Shown here: positions 11,031 through 21,765 of the stretch, in pieces
Layout: each line of letters begins with the position of its first letter
How positions within the stretch are numbered: the first letter of the stretch is position 1
From: Dasypus novemcinctus
Lineage: Eukaryota; Chordata; Mammalia; Cingulata; Dasypodidae
NCBI RefSeq assembly: GCF_030445035.2
Contig: NC_080694.1
Location: 73,795,147-73,859,146, forward strand
DNA length: 64,000 nt
Direction: 5' to 3'
Notes under the pieces: generated by a model
The model's input: the letters and a program-made list of their open reading frames with translations, nothing else
The model's database searches: none
Told to the model about the DNA's origin: nothing
Position numbers and translations under genes: made by a program

Positions 11031-12700
11031 GTAATATTAAAAGTAAAATAAACAAAGGCCCTTAAACAACATGTACATTTACAAAACTTAAAAGCACACT
11101 TCTAATTATTCATGAATCAAAGAGGAAGTCATAAGGAAAATTTTTAAATTCTGGAATTTAAAGACAATGAAACATCAACTGACGCAGCTGAAACACTTGT
11201 ACCAGTTCTCGAAAGCTGCAAAATAACACACCCCCACCCTAGAGCTCAAGACAACACGCGTCTGCTCTTACAGTTTCTGAGTCAGGGTCGTGCGGCTTGG
11301 CTGGGGGTCCTGGCTCAGGTCTCCAGGACATCCCCTTCCAGGGCACTCCCGTGGCTGGGGCAGGTTCCAGTTGTCATGGCTGCTGGACTGAAGCCTCAGG
11401 GCCCTCCCACACTGACCTCTCCAAAGGTTCTGAGGGTCCCCAGACCTGACAGCTGACTCCAGAGCAAGGGGGGAGAGAGGGAGGGGGAGAGGGTGGAGAG
11501 GAGGTCCAGGGCCTTTTACGACAGGCACACCCCTCACTCCCCCCTTATTCCTTTAGGTGCCAGTGAGTTACTAAGGCCAGTCCACACCCAAGGGTGGGCT
11601 TAAGCGCCTCCTGTTGATGGGAAGAGGATCAAAGAATTTGCCACCACAGCATCATATGAACAGAAATTTATCAACTTAAATGCATATATTGGGAGAAATA
11701 ATGAAATGAATTATCTAAATCAATAAGTTTTCAAAAATTTAGTAAAGCTAAAGAAATATGAGCAAAAATAAATGAAGTGGAAAGCAAAGAAATAAAAATG
11801 TTCAGCAACACTGAAAGCTTCTTTGAAAAGAATACTAAAATAGCAAGTCTGTGGGAAAGGTGACCAAGAAAAATAACAATCACAAATAAAAAAGGTCAGA
11901 AATGAAAAAGAACACAAAAGTACACTGCAAAGGACCTTATGTCAATATCTTTTATGCTGATAATGGGCACTTTTCTATGAAATGAGTTACCAAAACTGGC
12001 TCATGATGACATAGAAAACCTGGATAGATCTGTATCCATTTTTTAAATCAAATTATAAATTAATATTCTAATCTCTCTTCCACACAAAAATAAGTACCCA
12101 GTCCACTTGAATTTTACAGGCATATTCCATCAAACCTTCAAAAACCTCAGATAACCCTCACAACAGAGTATACCAAAAACAGTGAGAATGCTTCTCAAGC
12201 CATTTCAGGGGTCCAGCATAAAGTTGATACTAAAACTGGACGTAGAGAAGGGAAATCTCCAGGCCAATTTTACTTCTGAACATAGATATAAAAATCCAAA
12301 CTAAAATAATGCACGGAATCCAGCAAAAATATTTTAAATAATAGTTTATCCCAGGAACACACACATTTTAAAAATCATGTCATTCCCCAATGAACAGATT
12401 AAAGGACAAAAACATGATTACTTCAATAGATGTAACAAAAGCACGTGATATGATGTAATATCCTTTTAAACCAGGAATTGAATTTTCCTGCCCTCTAAAA
12501 AATATGCTAGTCATACTTCAGACATCAAATTTAACATATTTAATTCTGACAAAATAGAAGCATCCCTTTAAAATCAGGAATAAGAGAATTATGCTATCAT
12601 TGCTTCTGACAACCACACACTAGATGTCCAAGGCAATTAAACAAAAGAGAGAGAAATTATAAGTATTAATACTGAGATGAAAGAAATAAAGCTACTGTAT
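11030..12700 (+). mobile_element. Old L1 ORF2 fragments, split by another repeat
   Basis: 11030-11170 (aacacacttctaa-like sequence, then gaagtcataaggaaaa) and 11640-12700 (aatgcacggaatccagcaaa at about 12310, gaggaattgaattttcctgc-like at about 12475) match the + strand of L1 ORF2. Stops abound. A GC-rich inserted block occupies 11200-11600. Confidence 0.55.
11200..11620. repeat. GC-rich interspersed repeat fragment, possible MaLR-type LTR fossil
   Basis: The stretch cagtttctgagtcagggtcg followed by tggctgggg resembles an old LTR body that recurs loosely near 41.7-42.5 kb. Family and orientation are uncertain. Confidence 0.3.
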
Positions 12701-12709
12701 TCTCTGTCA

Positions 12710-13225
12710 GGGTGACAGTTTCATGTTGGATGGACCCAGAAAATCACATCCTTAGAGCTAATCCATTCCTGTGGGTTGAGCCTGTTGTAGGTGGGAAATT
12801 TTGATTTGGGCACTTCAGTTAAGGGACTTTTGATTAGGTAAATTCAGTAAGACATGGGCTAGGGTGAATCTTAATCTTCTCACTGGAGTCCTTTATAAAT
12901 GAATATGGATGAAATCAGAGACACAGAGAAACCCCCAGAGGTGAGAGAAAGATCCAGAAGCCAGAAGATGAAATCAGTGGACACAGAAGCAGAGAGAAAG
13001 CCATAAAGAGGGAATCTGAGAGCAAGGAAGCCTGGGGGAGGGAGAGCCCAGGAGCCGCCTGTGCCCCGATCACTGGTAGCTGGTCCTCAGGGAGAAAAGC
13101 CCCACCTGCCAAAGCCTTGACTTTCATCACCTTAAACTGTAAGCTCTAAGTTAACAGGTCCCCATGCTAAAGCAAACCCATTTTTGCACTATTGCTTTTG
13201 GCAGTTTGTAACAGACTAAGAGAGT
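12710..13225 (+). mobile_element. MaLR-like LTR fossil
   Basis: It starts around cagggtgacagtttcatgtt, contains cttataaatgaata-type spacing and paired gagagaaag blocks, and ends with ggcagtttgtaacagactaa, the usual MaLR/MLT1-type end. A related partial copy follows at 13430-13710. Confidence 0.5.
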
Positions 13226-13429
13226 CATCATTTCGTTTCTTTCTCAACCACTCCCGAGCCCTCTAAGAAGATTCTTCAGGAACCTCCAGTCTTTCCTCTG
13301 TCCACATCCCTGAGTTGGGCTGAGCACCTCCCATCACTTCCACGCCCTGCACTCAGCAAGCTCTCCACTCCATTTTCTCTTCTCTTCATCCCTCCCCCAA
13401 GAACTATCCCCTTGTTATCTCATCATACT

Positions 13430-13712
13430 TAGTGCCTTATGCTAACCTACAGCTGAGATCAGAAGGGACAGGGACCACAGAGCCTTATGAGGAAAGAGGA
13501 AGGCTGAACCCTCGTAGACCTTGCTTACCATCTTGCATCAACACGTGGCAACAGACTTTGGGTGGGAAAGCACCTCTCATGGTACCTTGAGTTGGGCTCA
13601 TTAGGGCCTGGCAACTGTCAGCTTCCACCCCAATAAATACCTTTTATAAAAGCCAACCGATTTCTGGTACTTTGCATCAGCACCCCTTTGGCTGACTAAT
13701 ACACCCTGAGTT
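13430..13712 (+). mobile_element. MaLR-like LTR fossil, 3' part
   Basis: It reads acagctgagatcagaaggga, then ataaataccttttataaaag, then ctttggctgactaatacacc. It closely matches 60.88-61.16 kb, so it is one repeat family. Confidence 0.6.
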
Positions 13713-13799
13713 ACAGCTATCAACGGAAACCGTAGCCCAAACTTTGGAAGGGCTGGTGATATGAGTTATTTTATCATTTACTGTTTTAGTTATAATAAA

Positions 13800-15151
13800 A
13801 ACATGCAGTTTATTGGTCAACAAGTTTTTATTGAGCACCTCCCCTGCCCGGCACTGCAGCTGGTGTTGTGGAGAATACAAGAGAAGTGTAAGCTACGGCG
13901 TCCACCAGTGAGCTGTGGAGTAGGATGTCTGTGTGACTGGGGCAGCAGGTGATATATACAGAGTGGGTGACTCCAGCCTGGAGACTCAGAGGCCACTGAG
14001 GCCACAGCAGTGTTATAGCTTTAGAGCAGGGGTGGAGGATTAAAACATAGGGAAGCAGGGAACCGGCCAAGCAAAGGGGCTATCACAGACAGTGGGCGAG
14101 GATAAGACTTGAGCTCTCTGGTGCATGGAGACGAGGGCACCAGAGCTGCAGGAGTGGGTGCCTGGCCTGGGGGCTCACTGCAGACCTCTCTGTCTTCCTT
14201 GCCTCCTCCCACACAGCACTGCCCTCCTCCCCCTTAGGAAGGTGGAACCTGGATGTTGAAATCGCAGCTGAGTGCGGTGGGGACAGCAGCTCACTGGAGC
14301 CCACCAGAGGTGCTCCGCTCCCTGGGCATTCCCCCTGGGGCTCAAATGGGCTGGTCCTGGCAGGATGCTCTATTCTCTTAGACCCCCCTCCAGGGACCGC
14401 CACAGGATGATGGATCCATCACAGCCATGACACCTTCCCAACGTCAGGCGGGCCTAACCCCACCCCCGAGGGCCACAGGTGGCTCAAAGAACAGCTTCAG
14501 GCTCAGCCCTGGCCACGAGGCACAGCCTGTGCTGGACCTCATGATGCTCATACGCAGTGACCCCAGGTGGCCTCTACCTGGCCTGGGAAGGCTCGGCGGG
14601 CTCTGCTCAGGCTCATTTTAGCCTTTCCTGCCTGCTGGGCTGAGCTGGGTGGGGGGGTCTGTAACCACCATGGAGGGTGGAGGGCAAAGTGCACCTGAGC
14701 AAGGGGGACCTACAGGATCTGAGGAAGCAAAACGGGCTTGGGTGGAGTCAGCCCCCCCAAGAGCCAGCTGGGCAGGAGAGAGCAGACAGGGGCCTTCAGT
14801 CCACAGGAGACTCAGGGCTGGGCCGCAGGTGGTCCAGAGACAGGTGGTGCCATCGTGGACATCACAAGGTCCCACAGCGGCCGGGAGGAGGCAGGGCAGT
14901 ACCTGGAGCTACGGCTCAGAAGGATGCCCCTGAATGGGCCACAGGGAGGTGACAGCCTGGGGAGGTGACAGCGGACAGGGCCTCTCCTGCCCCTGCCTGG
15001 GGAGGTGGCAGTGGACAGGGACTCTCCTGTACCTGCCTGCGGAGATGACAGTGGACGGGTCTCTTCTCTCCACTGCCCCAGGCTGGGCACACCCCCACCC
15101 CCAGGTCGCAGTGCCGGGGCGTCCTGGAGGACGGAGGCTTGGGCGCGGGCG
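13800..15151 (-). pseudogene. Probable 3' UTR of the TRIM26-like pseudogene
   Basis: Downstream of the stop at 15152-15154 the - strand runs 1.3 kb without a repeat match to an AATAAACTGCATG signal at about 13806-13818, in a plausible position for the polyadenylation site of a long last exon. Inferred from position only. A G-rich internal duplication (ggaggtgacagcggacaggg-type) lies at 14940-15060. Confidence 0.4.
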
Positions 15152-15834
15152 TCATGGCTGCAGCAGCAGGAGTGTCCCCAGCCACCTGAGCCACAGGAAG
15201 GGGACCAGGCGCTGCGTGAAGGCGGCCGAGAAGGTGTAGAGCAGCTCCTGCGACTCCGCGTTGGTGAACGTCACGTGCCGCCCTCGTGGTCCAGCGCCAC
15301 GCCCACCCTCCAAGGCCGCAGTGCCAGGAAGAGCTCAGCCTCAAGGCAGGTGTGGGCCCAGACGCCCGCGGGGGACAGTGGCAGGGCCCACACCCTGTCC
15401 CCGGCTCCAGGGGGAGCTCCCCCTTCCTCTCCATGGAGTCCCTGGCCACGCCCACCAGGCAGCGCCCCACCGCCCCGCCCCCTCCCTGCCACCCACCCCC
15501 TCGTCCTCCCCCAGCGAGTCCTTGTCCTCGTCCTCGTCCTCGGTGGTTTCGCACCCGTCATAACCATCACCGTAGCCCACCTAGTCGTCCTCCTCCTCCT
15601 CCCCCTCCCCCTCCCCCTCCTCCTCGCCGTCCCCCTCCCCATCCCAGGACCCGCCCCCTCTGCACCTCCTCCTCCACTAGCCCCTGCCCCAGGTGACGCC
15701 CTTGCTGCCAGCGCCCCGGGCTCGCAGGTGAACTGTTGGGGGAGGTGGGCCCGCGGCGCAGGCTGCTGCACGACACGCGCTTCCAGTCCTGCGACAGCAG
15801 CAGGTGGCCGCTGGCCGACTGCGGGTCCAGGGTG
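15152..15834 (-). pseudogene. TRIM26: TRIM26-like last exon (acidic tract and B30.2/PRY-SPRY)
   Basis: It opens [20 protein letters not shown], passes a Glu/Gly-rich low-complexity stretch (TRIM26 has a long Glu/Asp linker here), [21 protein letters not shown] and [19 protein letters not shown], and ends [20 protein letters not shown], then [11 protein letters not shown], then a TGA at 15152-15154. At least four frame changes separate these blocks. The dinucleotide before the exon is TG where the family has an AG acceptor, so normal splicing into it looks lost. Confidence 0.9.
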
Positions 15835-16173
15835 ACGCTCACAGCGGGACAGGGAGGGGCGTGTCAGCGGGCGGGCGGGGTCCCCAGCCCTGGGATGTGC
15901 CCGCGCAGGCCTGGGGGCCGGGGGCGGAGCGGGGCTGCGGCGGGGCTGGCCGGGCCCTCGGGGCGCTGCTGGCTGGACGCTGGCGCCAAGGGCCAGGCGC
16001 TGAGCTGGGGAAGCCCAGGGAGGTCCGTGAGGCCAGGACAGGCGAACGGGGGGAGCAGAGCCTCGACCAGACTCCAGACAGGAGCTGCCGGGCGCGCCAG
16101 GGCTCGGGCTTGGGGAGCTCTGGGGGCGCAGGGGCAGCCGCTGTCCTCACCAGCGCCGACCCTGGGCACTCAC

Positions 16174-16206
16174 CTGTTGTATACTCCAGGTCCCTCAGCA
16201 GCTTCC
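16174..16206 (-). pseudogene. TRIM26: TRIM26-like 33-nt exon
   Basis: The acceptor is CCCCGCAG and the donor GTGAGT. It encodes [11 protein letters not shown] (TRIM26 [11 protein letters not shown]). Intact. Confidence 0.9.
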
Positions 16207-16372
16207 CTGCGGGGAGAAGAAAGGATGCGGTGAACCCCAGGCCAGCATGTGTGCCGCCTTCCCTGAGCAGAGGCGGATATCCTGGAAAGGCCCATCCCCA
16301 GACGCCCAGGAGAGAACCGCCAGGCCCAGGAGCCAAGCCCGACTCCGACGCCCGCCGGGCCCTCCCCATTAC

Positions 16373-16488
16373 CTTGGAATTCTCTCAGGCCTTGCTGCAG
16401 GGAGAGGAGTTTATCCGAGAGTTCTCTAGTCCTTTTCTTAACCACCGGAGCAATGGGCTTCCCGATCCAGACCTTCTTCCGGGGATAC
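16373..16488 (-). pseudogene. TRIM26: TRIM26-like 116-nt exon
   Basis: The acceptor is CCATCAG and the donor GTAATG. The full-length open translation [20 protein letters not shown] then [18 protein letters not shown] matches TRIM26 [38 protein letters not shown]. It is the best-preserved exon, with no break. Confidence 0.93.
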
Positions 16489-16835
16489 CTGATGGGACGG
16501 CAGCCCAAGAACCCACTTCCCTCCTCTTCCTCAGGACAGCTGAGGGGGCAGGGCGGGCATGACCCCCCACTTCAGAGGGAAAGCGGGGCTTGGAGACCAC
16601 GTGAAGTGCCCAAAGCAGGGGTCAAGCCATCAGAGCGCTTCCGTCTGCACCACGTCCCGCCCTGTCCACCCCCAAGGCGCTTAGTGGCCAGGAGCTGGGC
16701 TTGGAGACCTTGCTCGGGTGCAGAGCAGGTCTCCAGCTCCCCAAGGATGTGCTCCTGCTCCCCAGGAGGGAGGGTCCCCGGATGGGCCCTGGGTGAGGGT
16801 CCTCTAGAGCCCTTATCACTGCCCTGTCGATTCAA

Positions 16836-18075
16836 ACGGACCATGGAGAGGAGGGGAGGGGGCTCAGGGTGGAGGGTCAAGTGGACCATGGAGAGGAGGG
16901 GAGGGGCTCAGTGTGGACGGTCAAGTGGGCCATGGAGAGGAGGGGAGGGGCTCAGTGTGGAGGGTCAAGGGGACCATGGACAGGAGGGGAGGGGGCTCAG
17001 TGTGGAGGGTCAAGGGGACCATGGACAGGAGGGGAGGGGGCTCAGTGTGGAGGGTCAAGGGGACCATGGACAGGAGGGGAGGGGCTCAGTGTGGAGGGTC
17101 AAGTGGACCATGGAGAGGAGGGGAGGGGCTCAGTGTGGAGGGTCAAGTGGACCATGGAGAGGAGGGGAGGGGGCTCAGTGTGGAGGGTCAAGTGGGCCAT
17201 GGAGAGGAGGGGAGGGGCTCAGTGTGGAGGGTCAAGGGGACCATGGAGAGGAGGGGAGGGGGCTCAGTGTGGAGGGTCAAGTGGACCATGGAGAGGAGGG
17301 GAGGGGGCTCAGTGTGGAGGGTCAAGTGGACCATGGAGAGGAGGGGAGGGGGCTCAGTGTGGAGGGTCAAGTGGACCATGGAGAGGAGGAGAGGGGCTCA
17401 GGGTGGAGGGTCAAGTGGACCATGGAGAGGAGGGGAGGGGCTCAGTGTGGAGGGTCAAGTGGACCATGGAGAGGAGGGGAGGGGGCTCAGTGTGGAGGGT
17501 CAAGTGGACCATGGAGAGGAGGGGAGGGGGCTCAGTGTGGAGGGTCAAGTGGACCATGGAGAGGAGGGGAGGGGCTCAGGTTGGAGGGTCAAGTGGACCA
17601 TGGAGAGGAGGGGAGGGGCTCAGTGTGGAGGGTCAAGTGGACCATGGAGAGGAGGGGAGGGGCTCAGTGTGGAGGGTCAAGTGGACCATGGAGAGGAGGG
17701 GAGGGGGCTCAGTGTGGAGGGTCAAGTGGACCATGGAGAGGAGGGGAGGGGGCTCAGGGTGGAGGGTCAAGTGGACCATGGAGAGGAGGAGAGGGGCTCA
17801 GGGTGGAGGGTCAAGTGGACCATGGAGAGGAGGGGAGGGGGCTCAGTGTGGAGGGTCCAGGGGACCATGGAGAGGAGGGGAGGGGGCTCAGTGTGGAGGG
17901 TCAAGGGGACCATGGAGAGGAGGGGAGGGGCTCAGTGTGGAGGGTCAAGTGGACCATGGAGAGGAGGGGAGGGGCTCAGGTTGGAGGGTCAAGTGGACCA
18001 TGGAGAGGAGGGGAGGGGCTCAGGTTGGAGGGTTCAGTGGACCATGGAGAGGAGGGGAGGGGGCTCACTAGGGAG
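16836..18075. repeat. 44-45-bp G-rich minisatellite, about 28 units, in a TRIM26-like intron
   Basis: The unit is GTCAAGTGGACCATGGAGAG followed by GAGGGGAGGGGCTCAGTGTG and GAGG, with an optional extra G. Variants include GGACCATGGACAGG and GTGGGCCATGG. All long open frames across it (up to 559 codons) arise because the unit lacks stops. It sits between the 23-nt and 116-nt exons and accounts for most of that 1.6-kb intron. G-runs on the + strand give G-quadruplex potential. Confidence 0.95.
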
Positions 18076-18087
18076 GAAGCTCCTCAC

Positions 18088-18110
18088 CTGCTTAGGAAGT
18101 CCCTGGTGTC
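18088..18110 (-). pseudogene. TRIM26: TRIM26-like 23-nt exon
   Basis: GACACCAGGGACTTCCTAAG plus CAG, read DTRDFLSR across the junction, versus DTRDFLNR in TRIM26. It is flanked by CTTCCAG and GTGAGG. Intact. Confidence 0.9.
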
Positions 18111-19309
18111 CTGGAAGGAAAGCACAAGATAAGGTGAGTGACTGGGCACCTCACGTGTCCCTAGTGCTGCCCTAGAGGCTGGAACACATCCCTGGAAAAG
18201 ACAAACGTGGTCTCTTCACAGGAGCTGAGATTCTAGTGGGGGCAGCGGATCAAAAGAAGAACAAAAAACAAAACAAAACAAAATAATCGCAGTCTGAAGC
18301 AAACAGGGAGGGGAGAGAACGACAGCAGTGACCCCTGGAGACACGTGTACTGAGTAGTGACGGAAGAGGAGGCGTGGGCTGGTGACGTGGGCAGGGGCGG
18401 GGCAGGGAAGGCAGGGCCGACGGCGCTCAGGAGGGAGGATTTCATTTTACGTGGAGTGGGAGGTCAGCGAGGGGCTCAGGGCATGTAGGCGTGTTTTACG
18501 GTGTGAAGACGGCCAGCCCCAGGACCCCCTTCCCCTCGGTGACAGAACGGGGGTTACAGGTGCAGGCGGCCCCCCACCCAGAAGCTATACTCCTGATTTC
18601 CTGGCAACTGGGTCTGGTCATGTGACCCAGTCCCGCCAATGGAAAGGGATGGAGAAGGAAGCAGCGATCGTCACGTTGGGGTCACGTCCTTTAAAATGGG
18701 AACTGCCCTCGACTTCCCCTCTGGGCCTCCTGCTGCTCCGTGGGGGGCTGACCGGCCAGTCCTGACTGCGGGTCTGAACCCACAAGGTGGGAAAAAGGCG
18801 GAGCCCACCCCGGCGCGACCCTGCACTGCCCGGTCCTCCGTGCCCTGCCCCTGGCTGCGGACTGCCGGGACAGCGTTTTCAGGAGCATCCGGGGGTTCTG
18901 CTGCTGAGACAGGCCCGAGACCCCCACGCAGGCGGGCACTGCCCACCCCGACCCAGGAGGCAGGACAAACACGCCCTGTCCCAAGGTGGCCGAGCCCTAC
19001 TCAGGCTGTAGCTGCTCCGGGAGGCTGCAGTGTCTGTCTTCTGTCTGTAGAACGTCTCCGCCTCCAGGGAGCCCTCCCAGAGGGCCCTACCTCTCTCCAA
19101 CTGGTTTCTCCAGTGGTATTTCCAGGATCACCCATCTCTGCTCCCTCCCCAGTTACCCGTCCTCTCCTGACCCTCCCAGCGCTTGGGAGAAGCCGCGGTG
19201 CAGCCCTCTGGCATCTCAAGACCTCAGAAACCTTCACTAGAGAGGCACCTGCAGGGACCCAGAGGGGCTAGTGGTGGGGTGAGGATGGTGATGAAGTCAG
19301 CACCCCCCC

Positions 19310-19465
19310 CCCATCTCTACGGCACTTGTTCATTTCTAAGTGTTTCCTGAGACAGGGGGTCAAGCCACCCTGGCAGGTACCCATTTATGCCCACTTGATC
19401 CTTAACAGGTGGGGAGGGTCACAGGTGACACCCCGTGTCCAGATGAGAAAACGGAGGCCTCAAGC
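19310..19465 (+). repeat. MIR-like SINE remnant
   Basis: It resembles the MIR core and end: ggcaggtacccatttatgcc, then ccagatgagaaaacggaggc. Old and partial. Confidence 0.4.
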
Positions 19466-19497
19466 GCATGCCGGGTGGCCCGTGGGGACCCGCTGAC

Positions 19498-19733
19498 CTG
19501 CAGGAGCTGTGCGGGGGCTGCTGGGCCTTGTCCTCCAGCTGGAGATGACCACGGCCAGGCTGAGAGCTCGCCGGCTGCCCTGGCCAGGCCCTTCCCCTGG
19601 CCCTCCACGAGCTCCTGCTCCAGCCTCGCCAGCTGCTCCAGCAGGTGCTGCTCCCGCTCCCTCAGGACCTGGTGGCCCTGCTCGAGGGCGGCCAATGTCC
19701 TGCCTCTGCTCCTGGAGCTTCTTCTGCAGGGCG
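19498..19733 (-). pseudogene. TRIM26: TRIM26-like exon 3 (coiled coil)
   Basis: The acceptor is CGCCCTGCAG and the donor GTCAGC. It encodes KLQEQRQDI, then after a shift [20 protein letters not shown] and RLEQELVEG, close to TRIM26 FEQGHQFLREREEHLLEQLA. Further shifts follow in the end part (LALVISELEGKAQQPAAELMQ in the family). At 236 nt it is slightly longer than the usual 231. This is the exon class from which the minisatellite at 1-3715 arose in the TRIM15-like gene. Confidence 0.92.
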
Positions 19734-20820
19734 GGAGGGGGGAGGGGGGAGCCCCCCAAGGCTGAGCCCCTCCAGGCCCCCGCGCGGGTGAGGCTGCCTC
19801 TTCCTGAGTCGGGGGTTTCAGGGAGCCCCTGGTCCCCTTCTCTCCTCCCGGCTGCTGTGCCATCAGGACCTGATCCCGCAGGCTGCTCAGCTCAGGGCTC
19901 TGGCCACGGAAGCCCGGGCTCTCTGCTGAGCCAGCCAGAGGGCGGGGCTCACGCCTGAGCCGCACACGCTTTCCTCCCTGGGAGGCTGGCCTGCGCGTCC
20001 CTGCTCGGGGACCACGCCCTCCCCTGCCCCGGAGCCCCTGCCCGGTCCAGGCTGCCCTCCGCCAGTCCTCAGACCCTGCCGCAGGCCGCTGTGGCCTGGA
20101 GGTGGCCCTGAACGTGGCTGACCCTGCCTCGCTCTCCCTTTGGAGACTGACTCTCCGCCCGGCTGGCCCCCATCCCTCTACTGCCCCCTCCCCACACACA
20201 CACAGACGCCCCTCGAGGCTGGAACCTCCGACCTCCCCACCAGCTCTGAGCAAGCAGGAGCCAGGCTGCCTTAGTTCTGTTACTTGAGCCCTAGGGCCTG
20301 GCCCCAGCGGACCCTGCAGGGCGCCAGGAGCTGGGGGCCTTGGAGCCTTCCCGCTCTCCCCGCAGGTTCTCAGCCTGCAGCCAGCGCCTTCCTTCCGAGC
20401 CCGCGGCTTCTCGCCACAATCAGGGATCATGCCCTGCCCCACTTAACCTTTAATTTTATCACCTCCGTTTGGAGAAGAAGGAAGCAAAGCCCACAATTCC
20501 TTCCCTCTTAGCTCTCCCTGGGAAAACAGGAGCGAAGGTGGAAGTCAGAGAAGGAAACTTTCATCCAGGAAACCACGCCCTTGTCGGCGGAGAACAGCTC
20601 AGGCTGCAGGGCCTGCACCAAGGCGGCCCCTCCAGCCCCGCTCGGCTCCGGAGCGCCTCCCAGACGCTGCCCCGATCCCGGGCTCATGAGCCCCTCCGCA
20701 CTGCCCGCGGGAAGCGCCTCCACGCTGCAGTCCCTGGCTCATGCGCTCCCCCCTGCCTGCCCCCGTCCCTGGCTCTGGGGCTCCTGCGCCCCTCCGCTGG
20801 GCCTCCCCAACCTCACTTAC

Positions 20821-20915
20821 CAGCGCCCCCAGGATGCTGGGGTCTCCTTTCGCCTGGAAGCCCTGACTTTGTCCCTGTCTCTCCTTAGTGCACTGAGGTG
20901 GTTCAGGATTTTCTC
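20821..20915 (-). pseudogene. TRIM26: TRIM26-like exon 2 (96-nt class, 95 nt here)
   Basis: The acceptor is TCTTTCCACAG and the donor GTAAGT. It encodes [16 protein letters not shown], loses one base, then [14 protein letters not shown] in the next frame. The one-base loss accounts for 95 rather than 96 nt. Confidence 0.92.
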
Positions 20916-21012
20916 CTGTGGAAAGACACAAGCAGCGAGTCGGTGGGTGCTCTGGACGGGGATAGACGCCTTGGGGGGCAGGGCTGAGCCCCGCAGGACG
21001 GGGAGGGCTCAC

Positions 21013-21443
21013 CCTGTGCGGTGGGCGGCCTTGTCCACCAGGACGGCCGTGGGCGGCCGGTGCTTCCACGACTCCCGGCACAGGACGCAGAGCAGCTGGC
21101 CGTCGTCCTCGCAGAAGCAGTGCAGCTTCTCCCGGCGCCTGCGCACAGCTTCGCGTCCTGCTGCTCCTGGACGGCCTCTCCCGGCCGCCGGCTCTTGTCC
21201 ACCTCAGCCGCTCGATGTTCCCCACCAGGCTGGCCAGCTGCCACACGGGCCGGACGTTCTCCTTAAAGGGCTTCTTGCAAAGCGGGCAGACGGGGCGGTT
21301 CCCCGCCGCGGGGCAGATGTCGGAGGCGCAGCCACAGCAGAATACATGGCCTCAGTCGATGTCATGTGGTCCCACAGGTAATTGAGGCAGATGGAGCAGG
21401 TCACCTCCTCCTCCAGGCTCCGCAGGGGGGCTGATGCGGCCAT
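21013..21443 (-). pseudogene. TRIM26: TRIM26-like exon 1 (RING and B-box)
   Basis: ATG is at 21443-21441. RING residues CSIC are present. Then a base is missing after the Asp-His-Met codons, and the cysteine of the family's IDCGHVFC is a TGA. After the shift the other frame reads [20 protein letters not shown] and [11 protein letters not shown], then another shift leads to [17 protein letters not shown] and the B-box [19 protein letters not shown]. The exon ends at GCACAGG before a GTGAGC donor. Without the RING cysteine and frame it could not act as a ubiquitin ligase. Confidence 0.92.
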
Positions 21444-21559
21444 GGTGCCAGCAGCACAGAGGGGCCTCTGTTCAGAGGGGGGCTTCTCCTCCTTGGAGAC
21501 CAGAGTAAGGAGTCAAGAGCAGCAGGGCAAAGGGGTGGGGCAGGCAGCCCGTGCAGAGC

Positions 21560-21765
21560 TGCCCGTTCTGGCCGTCCACCCACCCAGCCTTCCATCTACC
21601 CACCCATCCACTCATCCACACGTCCATCTATCCATCCACCCATCCACACATCCATCACTCCTTATCAGCTCCTGCAAGGCTCACACAGCGTCATTTTACT
21701 GATCATCTAGTCCAACCCCTCATTTTACACACAAGGAAACTGAGGCCAGAGAGGCAGCTTGGGGT
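21560..21765. repeat. (CATC)n simple repeat followed by a MIR/L2-like tail
   Basis: Imperfect ATCCACCC/ATCCATC units occupy 21575-21662. Then 21690-21760 reads ccctcattttacacacaagg and aaactgaggccagagaggca, a MIR-type end. Confidence 0.65.

Larger units (their letters stand above)
13800..21443 (-). pseudogene. TRIM26: Unprocessed TRIM26-like pseudogene (RING, B-box, coiled coil, B30.2), seven coding exons
   Basis: Exon order, sizes and introns match TRIM26, an E3 ubiquitin ligase of the MHC class I TRIM cluster. In order: the RING/B-box exon (21013-21443), a 95-nt exon, a coiled-coil exon (about 231 nt), a 23-nt exon, a 116-nt exon, a 33-nt exon and the last exon with an acidic tract and B30.2 domain. 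The start [20 protein letters not shown] agrees with recalled TRIM26 [20 protein letters not shown]. Introns are retained, so this is gene death or a decayed segmental duplicate, not a retrocopy. Several frameshifts, a lost RING cysteine and a changed final acceptor make it non-functional. The 23-, 116- and 33-nt exons are still clean, pointing to recent decay. A minisatellite fills much of intron 4. Sequencing error could explain single frameshifts but not all. Confidence 0.9.

Noticed and set aside
16453-18175. Very long + strand open frames (400-559 codons) of Trp/Gly/Glu/Arg repeats
   Set aside because: They lie inside the 44-45-bp minisatellite, exist in all three + frames, have no start context or family match, and cross exon borders of the opposite-strand pseudogene.
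20599-21246. A 215-codon - strand frame as a separate gene
   Set aside because: It is a mixture of TRIM26-like exon 1 and exon 2 frames read through the intron between them.
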